Assembly: GCF_910594005.1 (NCBI RefSeq)
Contig: NC_057817.1
Coordinates: 32,279,001-32,343,000 of the forward strand
Source: Cervus elaphus
Lineage: Eukaryota; Chordata; Mammalia; Artiodactyla; Cervidae
Direction: 5' to 3'
DNA: 64,000 nucleotides
This document shows, piece after piece, positions 43,126-52,225 of this stretch (position 1 is its first letter; each line of letters starts with the position of its first letter). Under the pieces are notes generated by a model. That model worked only from the letters and a program-made list of their open reading frames with translations, was not told the origin of the DNA and searched no databases. Position numbers and translations under genes: made by a program.

Positions 43126-44650
43126 TGCAGGGTTCAGTTCAGTTCGGTCACTCAGTCATGTCCGACTCTTTGTGACCCCATGAACCACAGCATGCCAGGC
43201 CTCCCTGTCCATCACCAGCTCCTGGAGTTTACCCAAACTCATGTCCATGGAGTCAGTGATGCCATCCAACCGTCTCGTACTCTGTTGTCCCCTTCTCCTC
43301 CTGCCCTCAATCTTTCCCAGCATCAGGGTCTTTTCAAATGAGTCAGTTCTTCACATCAGATGGCCAAAGTTTGGAGTTTCATCTTCAGCATCAGTCCTAC
43401 CAATAAATATTCAGGACTGATCTCCTTTAGGATGGACTGCTTGGATCTCCTTGCAGTCCAAGGGACCCTCAAGAGTCTTCTCCAACACCACAGTTCAAAA
43501 GCATCAATTCTGCTGCACTCAGCTTTCTTTATAGTCCAACTCTCACATCCCTACATGACCACTGGAAAAACCATAGCCTTGACTAGACGGACTTTTGTTG
43601 ACAAAGTAATGTCTCTGCTTTTTAATATGCTGTCTAGGTGGGTCATAACTTTTCTTCCAAAGAGGAAGCATCTTTTAATTTCATGGCTTCAATCGCTATC
43701 TGCAGTGATTTTGGAGCCCCCCAAAATAAAGTCATCCACTGTTTCCCCTTCTCTTTGCCATGAAGTGATGGGACTGAATGCCATGATCTTAGTTTTCTGA
43801 ATGCTGAGCTTTCAGTCAACTTTTTCACTATCCTCTTTCACTTTCATCAAAGAGGTTCTTTAGTTCTTCTTTCCTTTCTGCCACAAGGGTAGTGTCATCT
43901 GCATATCTGAGGTTATTGATATTTCTCCTGGCAATCTTGATTCCAGCTTGTGCTTCATCCAGCCCAGCATTTCTCATGTTGTAATGTGCATATAAGTTAA
44001 ATAAGCAGGGTGACAATATAGAACCTTGACATACTCCTTTTCCTATTTGGAACCAGTCTGTTGTTCCATGTCCAGTTCTAACTGTTGCTTCCTGACCTGC
44101 ATACAGGTTTCTCAAGAGGCATGTCAGGTGGTCTGGTATTCCCATCTCTCTCAGAATTTTCCTTAGTTTGTTGTGATCCACACAGTCAAAGGCTTTGGCA
44201 TAGTCCATAAAGCAGAAATAGATGTTTTTCTGGAACTCTCTTGTTTTTCGATGCTCCAGTGGATGTTGGCAATTTGCTCTCTGTTTCCTCTGCCTTTTCT
44301 AAAACCAGCTTGAACATCTGGAAGTTCACAGTTCACGTATTGCTGAAGCCTGGCTTGGAGAATTTTGAGCATTACTTTACTAGAGGTGAGATGAGTGCAA
44401 CTGTGAGGTAGTTTGAGCATTCTTTGCCATTGCCTTTCTTTGGGATTGGAATGAAAACTGACTTTTTCCAGTCCTGTGGCCGCTGCTGAGTTTCCAAATT
44501 TGCTGGCATAGTGAGTGCAGCGCTTTCACAGCATCATCTTTTAGGATTTGAAATAGTTCAATGGAATTCCATCACCTCCACTAGCTTTGTTTGTAGTGAT
44601 GCTTCTTCCTAAGGCCCACCTGACTTCACATACAAGGATGTCTGCAGGGT
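43126..44650 (-). mobile_element. Inner BovB, reverse, 5'-truncated, 8-bp TSD
   Basis: Body 43134-44642 starts with the TTCAG terminal repeats and runs backward through the reverse transcriptase to a truncation near 44640. It is bounded by 'tgcagggt' at 43126-43133 and 44643-44650, and the outer BovB reads through across one TSD copy. About 1.5 kb. Confidence 0.94.
43360..44530 (-). pseudogene. BovB reverse transcriptase fragment (inner copy)
   Basis: Reverse-strand frames 44420-44163 ('AGFRKGRGNREQ') and 44208-43828 (126 codons) contain 'MDYAKAFDCVDHNKL', 'GVCQGSILSPCLFNLYAHY' and an intact 'NNLRYADDTTLVAE' catalytic block. The two overlap out of frame near 44165-44208, a frameshift. No endonuclease is present because of 5' truncation, so the copy cannot be autonomous. 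Confidence 0.88.
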
Positions 44651-45599
44651 ACATCATGAGAAACACTGGACTGGATGAAGCACAAGCTGGAATCAAGATT
44701 GCCCAGGGAAATATCAATAACCTCACAGATGCAGATGTCACCATCCTTATGGCAAAAAGCAAAGAAGAACTGAACAGCCTCTCGATGAAAGTGAAAGAGG
44801 TGAATGAAAAATTTGGCTTAAAGCTCAACATTCAGAAAACTAAGATCATGGCATCTGGTCCCATCACTTCATGGCAGACAGATGGGGAAACAGTGGAAAC
44901 AGTGGCTGACTTTATTTTTCTGGGCTCCAAAATCACAGCAGATGGTGATTGCAGCCATAAAATAAAAAGATACTTCCTCCTTGGAAGAAAAGTTATGACC
45001 CACCTAGACAGCATATTAAAAAGCAGAGACATTACTTTGCCAACAAAGATCCATCTTGTCAAGGCTATGGTGTTTCCAGTAGTCATGTATGGATGTGAGA
45101 GTTGGACTATAAAGAAAGCTGAGTGCAGAAGAATTGGTGCTTTTGAACTGTGGTGTTGGAGAAGACTTTTCAGAGGAGTCCCTTGGACTGCAAGGAGATC
45201 CAAGCAGTCCATCCTAAAGGAGATCAGTCCTGAGTGTTCATTGGAAGGACTGATGTTGAAGCTGAATACTTTGGCCACCTGATGTGAAGAACTGACTCAT
45301 TTTGAAAGACCCTGATGTTGGGAAAGATTGAGGGCAGGAGGAGAAGGGGACAACATAGGATGAGATGGTTGGATGGCATCACTGACTCCATCGACACGAG
45401 TTTGGGTAAACTCCGGGAGTTGGTGATGGACAGGGAGGGCTGGCGTACTGCAGTCCATGGGGTCGCAAAGCAACTGAGTGGACGCGACTGAATGATTGAA
45501 CTGAACTGAGAAGTCTATAATTTAATCTATAGATTAAAGTAGACTTTATATAAATGTCAGATAGTTGCAACTTATGCATCTTGTTTGGATACTGATTTT

Positions 45600-46130
45600 A
45601 AGGCAGGAGGAAGGAGGCAGGGCACAACTTTTGAAAGAATGAGATAGCCATTGAGTATATGAGAATAACTGGTCAGAACTAATTAGGGCCAAGATGGTGG
45701 AAGATTTGACTTCCAGGAGACCTTGAGCTTTATTATATGCTCATTGTAATACATCAGCATGCTAAATGATGTAGCCCCAGGCACCATGAGGATTCCAAGG
45801 CCTACCGTAAAAGGTGTAAAAGGCCGATAAGTGGGTGTTGATGGCCCAGTTCTTGGAAATCTCTGCCCCTTCCCCCAAGTAGTTGGAATAACCACTCGTT
45901 AACCTCCCACTCATTAACCTATGAAATTACCTGGCCCATATAAACTAACCACCCTGTATTTTGGCACCACTCTTGCCTTTTGAGATGACTGCATTCTGCC
46001 TGTGAAATGTGTTTCCTTCTCAATGAACCTTCTTTCACTTTATTATGGCTTGGTTTTAAATTCTTTCCTGCACAAAGCTAAGAGCCCTACTTGATAGTCT
46101 AGCTCAGGAACTCACCCAAGAGCTGGGATA
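45600..46130 (+). mobile_element. ERV class I-like LTR, forward
   Basis: 'gggccaagatggtggaagat', 'ccaggagaccttgagcttta', 'ggcctaccgtaaaaggtgt', 'cccagttcttggaaatctct', a TATA-like 'gcccatataaactaacc' near 45933, 'tctcaatgaaccttctttca' and 'aaattctttcctgcacaaag' follow the U3-R-U5 order of bovid class I LTRs. Solo LTR; the family name is not assigned. Confidence 0.7.
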
Positions 46131-46244
46131 GATCATCCTCTCATGTCCCATTTTCCTGCAATGTCTCTACAAAGGAAGAGAAGAAGGTGGTTTTCTCTCT
46201 CTCTCCACTTTTTTCTTTAATTATAAAAATGTAACCCACTTAGT

Positions 46245-46440
46245 TCTCAGGACAAGGCCCTCTTCCCTGTCCACATGTATCCTTCACGAGTGTCCTATAT
46301 TAGTAAATTCACTTCTTAACCTATCACTTTGACTCTCATTGAATTCCTTCTGTTTTGAGACATAAAGAACTTGAGCTTCATTAAGTCCTGAGATGAGTTG
46401 TGCAGTTTCAGTTGGAAGGTTGTGGATTCAGGTCCCATTT
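46245..46440 (+). mobile_element. Second ERV LTR 3' part, forward
   Basis: 'aaattcacttcttaacctat', 'cactttgactctcattgaat', 'tccttctgttttgagacata', 'aacttgagcttcattaagtc' and a following 'tttcagttggaaggttgtgg' form an R/U5-like end distinct from the LTR just upstream. The 5' part is missing or unrecognised. Confidence 0.65.
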
Positions 46441-46479
46441 GAGGTGTGGTTTCATTTTTACATGGCTTGATAACTCCTT

Positions 46480-46545
46480 TCTTTTTAGCACTAAATAATA
46501 TTTCATTGTTAGATGTATCACAGTTTACTTAGCCATTCACATTTG
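46480..46545 (-). mobile_element. Short reverse L1 fragment
   Basis: 'agcactaaataatatttcat' and 'atcacagtttacttagccat' match the reverse L1 ORF2 C-terminal text ('...gaataatattccattg...cacagtttgtttatccatt'). Confidence 0.6.
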
Positions 46546-47394
46546 CAGGTCTCTCCCTCCCTCAAAGTTCTTACAGAAGCTTCCTCACCCATTCTTTCTC
46601 CTTCTTCCTGTCTTCTTTATCATCTCCAAACAGTGCTACCAACTCTCCCTGGCTAAAACCTTTTTTTCCCCAAATGATGCAATCTCTAGGCTGAACTTCC
46701 TTAAAAGAGAGGAGAGGGTAAATAGTAAGCTATACATTTATAATTTAATCTTTTATTCTATGACAACTCAGACATGGAGAGTGTCAAATAAAATAGTAGT
46801 ATCTATCCCTGTCCTTTTTTCAAGAGTTAAATAAGTCACCCATAAAAGGTGGCTTTGGAGTCTTAAACTCTCTTCTGTTCAAATGTGATTGTTGCTTTCT
46901 AGATCTGTATATAGTTTTAGCAGAAACAGAAAAAAAAAATAGACCTTTCAAAAGCTGTCAGCTGTATGTACCTTTTATTCTAGGAAAAAGCTGGTCTTTT
47001 TTTGGGAAAACAATATACTTTCAAGGACTTTTTGAAAATTTAGAGACAAGGTCCAGTGCCCAATCCACAGAGAGAGGTTGAGACTAAGAAGCACTAGGCT
47101 GCTTTGCCTGATAAAATAAAAGGATGTCCTCACCAGGTAGGGAATGGTATGACCTTGGATTTCTTAAGAATCTTTGGAAATAGTGAGAGTCACTAGGATT
47201 GGGGGTCTACTATCCCAGGGGATGGAGGCTTGGATCTTTCTATTTGTATATGACAGGGAAGAGTTGAAACTGAGTGGGACCCTGTGGGGCCCTCCTGGGT
47301 ATGAAAGTCTTCTGTGTCCCCCATTTCTTGTTTTCAGGAAAAAGGTGCTAGCCTCCAAGATCTTTCCTAAGTTTTGAAGGGCAGATTCAAGCTG
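46546..47394. other. Unrecognised sequence
   Basis: About 850 bp with no gene or repeat family recognised. Confidence 0.4.
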
Positions 47395-47920
47395 TTACTA
47401 ATTAGGGAAGTGAGGGAATGCAGAAACAAAGGAAATGCAGTCAAGAAACAATAGTGCAGGGATAGGGTCGTGGGATGGCACTATCCAGGATGAGTTCTTC
47501 AATAGGAGCTAAAGTCCCCCACCAGCCTGATGGTAACTTCAAGCTGAGCACAAACAGTGGATCCCAGACTGGTTGGAACCAGAAGGCTGATGACTGAGAT
47601 TCCTGGAACACCACCTTGTTATCTCCCCACCAACCAATAAGAGGAAAGCCACACACCTTGCAGACCTCCCTTCAGATTTTGTCTATTAAAACTGTATCCT
47701 GAAACCCATCAAGGGTTCCAGTCTTTTAAGCACAAGCCACCCATTCTCCTTGAATGAAAGTGAAAGTTGCTCAGTCGTGTCTGTTCTTTGTGACCCCATG
47801 GACTGCACAGTCCGTGGAATCCTTGCAGAGTCCTGCAGAAAACACTTCTCTGCTTCAGTCTCCAATATTTTGGTTTCTTTGGCCTCACTGTGCATTGGGC
47901 ACATGAACTGAGCTTGACTA
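47395..47920 (+). mobile_element. Third ERV LTR, forward, split by SINE
   Basis: 'acttcaagctgagcacaaac', 'accaaccaataagaggaaag' (CCAAT-like), a TATA-like 'gtctattaaaactg' near 47681, 'ctgaaacccatcaagggttc', 'cacaagccacccattctcct', then after the SINE 'aacacttctctgcttcagtc', 'ttttggtttctttggcctca' and 'ctgtgcattgggcacatgaa'. This is the order of a class I LTR. Confidence 0.7.
47755..47822 (-). mobile_element. Short Bov-tA fragment, reverse
   Basis: 'gaaagtgaaagttgctcagt', 'cgtgtctgttctttgtgacc' and 'ccatggactgcacagtccgt' only; the rest is absent. 'tccttg' on both sides may be the target duplication. Confidence 0.9.
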
Positions 47921-48689
47921 CAGGATGACCCCAGAAGGCTGCAGACCTGGGGGCCAGTTGAATCACCTGGATGAGATTGTGTTACACATATTCTTCAGCA
48001 CCTTAGTGTTTTCCCTGGGTGTTCTGTCTTAGATGTATTTCCCATCAGGGCTTAGAATGAGTTCATCACAACTTTCTGATGATGGTGAGTGACGTGCCAG
48101 TCCAGAATTTAAGGGTATATCACTCATTATAGATGAAAAGAATGGATATCACCAGGCAAAGAAGTAAATTAACTTTGCTTCAAATGTAAATTTTCCTGCA
48201 AGGAGCTGGAAGTGCATTTTAATGACCTTCCTGTGGCCAAATACAAAACATATCAACAAACCAGAGCTTGTCTTCTTTCCTATACTTTAATTTCCTCTTT
48301 GAACAAAAAGACAATGGGGCATCTGATTCAGAACAAAATGTGTTGCAAGCCTGTCAAATTAAATGTGAGGCTTTAAAATTATGTGCTCAATTTTTCCATC
48401 CACAGGAGGCCTCTGCAAAAATATCACCTGACTCAAAAAGGGCTCTATTGCTGGATCATCAAATGTCCCAAACCCTTGGGAAAAGAAAAGACTTGAGGTT
48501 AACTGTGGCTTCTTTGTTGTTGGGACTTACCTTGACATCTTTGATTTCCCTCAAGACTCTCTCCTTGCCTTAATTTCCCATCTTTTTTTTTTTTTTTTCC
48601 TTTTGTCTTCCTCTTGAGTCTTGTCCTCAGCACAACAAGATTCTCCGGAAACACTCACTGGTTCTCCTAGTTTCTGAGACTCCAATTTG
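47921..48689. other. Unrecognised sequence with a poly(T) run
   Basis: About 770 bp. A T run lies at about 48583-48599 with no duplicated flanks. A forward frame of 101 codons (48268-48573) shows no family motif. Confidence 0.4.
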
Positions 48690-48870
48690 TCATGAACAGA
48701 AGGTTCAGTTAGGTGTGGAGGACCTGGGTTGGAGCCTTGACCCTGACATTTAAACTGCTTTATCTTCTGTTTTTCCAACTGGGAAGTGGATTAAAAGTGG
48801 GTCCTTACAATCCTAGAATCACGATGAGTGATAATGTCTGTGGATGTGCTTTCTAAGTTTTTTAGACCCA
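48690..48870 (+). mobile_element. Possible MIR, forward
   Basis: 'aggacctgggttggagcctt' and 'ccaactgggaagtggattaa' sit in MIR order with a decayed 3' part. Weak match. Confidence 0.4.
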
Positions 48871-49019
48871 TAAAAGTGCAAGGCATCTGGCATTAAGAGA
48901 AGTACTCAGATTTACACTCCTTGTCACTGAGGTGGTGACTTCATTAATTCTGTCTATGGGCCAGGGGTAGATATATAGAAAGTGTTGTGTTTTTCTTTTT
49001 AGGGATTAAGAAAACATTT

Positions 49020-49180
49020 AAACACATAGAATGTTGAAGCTGACAGGATCCTTGGAGATCATCAAGGTTCTAGCCCAATTATTCCATTTACAGATGGGAA
49101 AACTGAGGGTGGTGATTGTCCCAGGGCAAAGTGTCAACAGGGCAGAGCCAGAACTGTATCCCAGGTCCCTGATGCTTGGT
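49020..49180. mobile_element. Ancient SINE/LINE remnant
   Basis: 'ggatccttggagatcatcaa', 'attccatttacagatgggaa' and 'ggcagagccagaactgtat' recall an old mammalian repeat with the '...gagatcatctagtccaac...' motif. The family is not named. Confidence 0.5.
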
Positions 49181-49268
49181 CATGGGTCTTCCCTCCATCT
49201 GTGATGTTGACTCCACCCTGTGGTAGGCTGGACCTCAGAGGAAGGTGAATAGCCCAACTCAACTCTCT

Positions 49269-49512
49269 TGATAGGATCATGCTGTGTGCTAAGTCACTTC
49301 AGTTTTCTGACTCTTTGCAGCCCACCAGGCTCCCTGTCCAAGGGATTCTTCAGGCAAGAATACTGGAGTGGGTTGCCATTTCCTTCTCCAGGGGATCTTC
49401 CTGACCCAGGGATCGAACCCATGTCTCTTTTTGTCTATCTGCATTGGCAGACGGTTTTTTTTTTTTTTTTTTTCCCCCACTAGTGCTATCTGGGAAGCCC
49501 CCTGATAAGATT
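49269..49512 (-). mobile_element. Bov-tA SINE, reverse, with internal poly(T) expansion
   Basis: 'gtgctaagtcacttcagttt', 'ttcaggcaagaatactggag', 'ctgacccagggatcgaaccc', then a run of about 20 T (from 49457) replaces the usual 'ggattcttta' before 'ccactagtgctatctgggaa'. Flanks 'tgataggatcat' and 'tgataagattat' look like a diverged TSD. Confidence 0.94.
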
Positions 49513-49697
49513 ATCTCAGGGCAACTCAAGTCCTGCCTTGGCTGCCCAGCATTTAGAAGATGAGTTATTTTTCAAATGTTTCTAATAGGAGAAATTGTTT
49601 GTTGGCAAGAGGGAGCAGAGTACTAGTATAAAGACTGTGTTTCTCCCTTCCTATTAACTCTGGAGACTATGATTAGGAGATAATAAAAGACAGGTCT

Positions 49698-49948
49698 AGG
49701 ACACAATAAGGGTGTGTTCTAGGTGGTGCTAGTGGTAAAGAATCTGCCTGCCCATGCAGGAGACCTAAGAGACCTGAGTTCCATCCCTGGATCGGGAAGA
49801 TCCCCTAGAGGAGGAGATGGCATCCCACTCCAGAATTCTTGCCTGGAGAATCCTATGGACAGAGGAGCCTGGCAGGCTACAATCCATACTGTCACACAGA
49901 GTTGGCCATGACTAAAGTGACTTGGCATGCACACAGGACACAATAAGG
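49698..49948 (+). mobile_element. Bov-tA SINE, forward, 14-bp TSD
   Basis: Body 49712-49934: 'gtgctagtggtaaagaatct' head, 'gatcgggaagatcccctaga', 'ccagaattcttgcctggaga', 'catgactaaagtgacttggc' tail. Perfect TSD 'aggacacaataagg' at 49698-49711 and 49935-49948. Confidence 0.97.
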
Positions 49949-50249
49949 ACACATTCATCTTTGGGGTATCGTCCTAAGTATTTTGGTGTCTCTTTGTTTT
50001 GATGACTTTTCTTCCTTTATCCATCCCCAACTCCAATCAGTGTTATTCTGGCATCTTGAGGCAACTTTTGAGAAATTCCTATGATTCAAACCTTTCCTGA
50101 CTCTCTCTCTTTGCCCAACAATTAGTCCCTGTCATTCATTTCTACAGGACTCTGCTCTGGAAGACAGTGTCCTGAACTCTGAGAATTTAAAGGAGATTAA
50201 TTACCTAATGTCTTTTTTGTTCCACATGGGAACTGCATCTCTGTCTTGA

Positions 50250-50730
50250 ATTTTATATATTGTAAAACAGTATAATGATAACAGTAAATGAAAGAAAATC
50301 CACCCACAGTTCCACCCTCTAACATGCCAACTGTTTTCAGTTTTGCTTTCCCTGCTAGGCTTTGCCCATATGCTACATGTTTTCTAGAGTAGTGACTACC
50401 ATTACTAGCACATCTACCACTCAGCTCTCTGCTTTTATCAGTAACATTATATTAGTTTGCCCTATTGCTACATGGATTTTAGAATCACCATATTTAATGA
50501 TCAGATGATATTTCATACCCTGGCTTTATCATGATTTTTCTAACCATTCTCCTTTTTTTGGATGTGTGGGTTATTTCTGATTTTTCTCCATGACGTTGCT
50601 TTGAAAAACAGATACTTTCAATTCTTTTCTCCTTTTGAAAGATTTCCACAAAATAAATTCCAAAGTGTTGAATGAAGGGGTCAAAGGCTAGAAACACTTT
50701 TGGCGATGTGCAATTTATTGAAGGAAGAAA
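50250..50730 (-). mobile_element. Possible old L1 3' region, reverse
   Basis: 'cagttccaccctctaacatg', 'ccatatttaatgatcagatg', 'ttttggatgtgtgggttatt' and 'ataaattccaaagtgttgaa' follow the order of degenerate reverse L1M 3' ends. Confidence 0.5.
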
Positions 50731-50859
50731 AAAAAAAGCCCTCTTTCTGAGAATCTGCTGTGCTGTGTCCTGAATCACGGCAAACAAAAGTGATGGGTAG
50801 AGACTGCACTCAGTGAATTCAGCATCTAGTGCCAAAACTAGACATATGTTATAACAATA

Positions 50860-51112
50860 ACCTCATTTATGAAGTTTCTGTTCAGTGCCAGGCACTATGC
50901 TACCAGGTGTTTAAATATATTACTTTAATTCCTCCATATCACTAGAGGTAGCACTATTACATTTCTATTTTGCAGATGAAAAAAAATGAGGCTCAGAGAA
51001 GTTAAGTAACTTGCTCAAGGTCACACAGCTATTTAGAGGCCAAGCTGGGGTTCAAACTGAGGTCGACCTGACTTCAAACCTCATGGGTTCCCATTAGGCT
51101 ACCCAGTTCCTC
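50860..51112 (-). mobile_element. MIR SINE, reverse, near complete
   Basis: 'gtgccaggcactatgctacc', 'gaggtagcactattacattt', 'gaggctcagagaagttaagt', 'aacttgctcaaggtcacaca', 'ctggggttcaaactgaggtc'. Well preserved for its age. Confidence 0.92.
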
Positions 51113-51639
51113 TTTATATACAGGTATTTGCTAAACTGTTTCCCCCAAAGATTGTGCAACGTTGTAGTCTGTCAACAGTGTGAGTCTTTGTATTTCATCT
51201 CTATTCTGATAGCATACATAGTAATTAATTTCACATGGAATTTTGTAGATTTTTCTAATGTAAAAGTATAAACATTATTATACTTTTAAAGAGTCAATTT
51301 TAAGGACTTAATGGGTTGACAAAAGGGTTGACTGATAAAATGTGCAGAGAGCATGGAAATGTTCACCCTTGAATATTACTCTGGAAGCTGCCTCTTATTC
51401 TGAGGGCTTTGCTTTGGTAACTAACCAGGGCAGAACTCACTCACAGGGTTTCCGTAATTGTTCCAGATAATGTCATCATCCCTAACATAAGGGGATTTGT
51501 GGGATGTCCTCCTCAGTCATTATCAGATTTCAGAGGCTGTGAATCTCTTTGGCTTATTGGGATATTCCAGGGCATGTGAGCTGCAACAGAATACATTTGG
51601 TTTTGAATAATTTTTATTACACTTGGGATTCATATTCAT

Positions 51640-52225
51640 TGTAGGGAAATAATGTAATCAAACAAACCAAAATAGATTAAAAAGCAGCCATAATACCACT
51701 TCTCAGATATATTATCACTATCTATTTTATAGTATAGCTTTCATATTTATGATCTTACCATACTTAATTTGCTGTGAATTCTCCATGAATTGGTTTCTGC
51801 ATTCACAGTATAGCATACACGTCTCCCTGAGTGGTTAGAGACAATTTGATAATGTTTCTGTAATGGCCATACAGTGTTTCATTGTGGCACAACGTACCCA
51901 ATAAATCCTCTATTATTGGATATTTAGGTGGGTTTCATCTTTTTGCTGCAGTGCTGCAATGAACTCTCTTCTAGTTAAATCTCTTATTCACATTTCTAAT
52001 CGCTCCCTCAGAAAAATCCCTATAAATGTAATTACTGGGTCAGAGGCATGAGGCTTTCAAAAGGCTTTTATCAATATTGATAAATTATCCACAAAGACCG
52101 TATCAGTTACACTCTCCAAACCTTTGGACTACTTTGCATACAATACTTAATTTCCCTTGCCATCTTAATTGGCCTATATTGTATCTCATTTTAAAGTGTA
52201 TTTCTCTGGTTAAAATGATGTTGAA
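51640..52225 (-). mobile_element. Old L1 3' region, reverse
   Basis: 'ggccatacagtgtttcattg', 'cctctattattggatattta', 'ctgcagtgctgcaatgaact', 'attactgggtcagaggcatg' and 'cttttatcaatattgataaa' are reverse L1M ORF2-end/3' UTR text. Confidence 0.65.

Larger units (their letters stand above)
41225..45282 (+). pseudogene. BovB endonuclease-reverse transcriptase, disrupted (outer copy)
   Basis: Endonuclease pieces: 41225-41413 with 'WTGMGEFNSDDHYIYYGGQE', stopped by TGA at 41411-41413; a second in-frame stop replaces a codon inside the 'GDWNA(K)VG' block near 41600. Reverse transcriptase pieces at 41761-42117, 42264-42647 and 42744-42992 ('AGFRKGRGTRDQ'). After the inserted BovB, the piece at 44587-45282 reads 'NNLTDADVTILMAK' where YADD should be, so the first tyrosine and a catalytic aspartate are changed. 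Not functional. Confidence 0.9.
40716..45508 (+). mobile_element. BovB LINE, forward, split by an opposed BovB
   Basis: Left part 40716-43133 starts with BovB 5' text ('ggagataccccatgtccaag', 'cagaaaactaaccaatctga') and carries endonuclease and most of the reverse transcriptase. The right part 44643-45508 continues exactly where it broke ('gtacatcatgagaaacactg') to the BovB terminus ('gaatgattgaactgaactga'). About 3.3 kb without the insert, so near complete. No convincing TSD was found for the outer copy. Confidence 0.93.

Noticed and set aside
40716..45508. A single BovB with internal inversion
   Set aside because: The reversed segment has its own TTCAG terminus and an 8-bp TSD, and the host reads through without it, so it is a second insertion and not an inversion.
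48583..48599. Poly(T) as another tail-only insertion
   Set aside because: No duplicated flank on either side.
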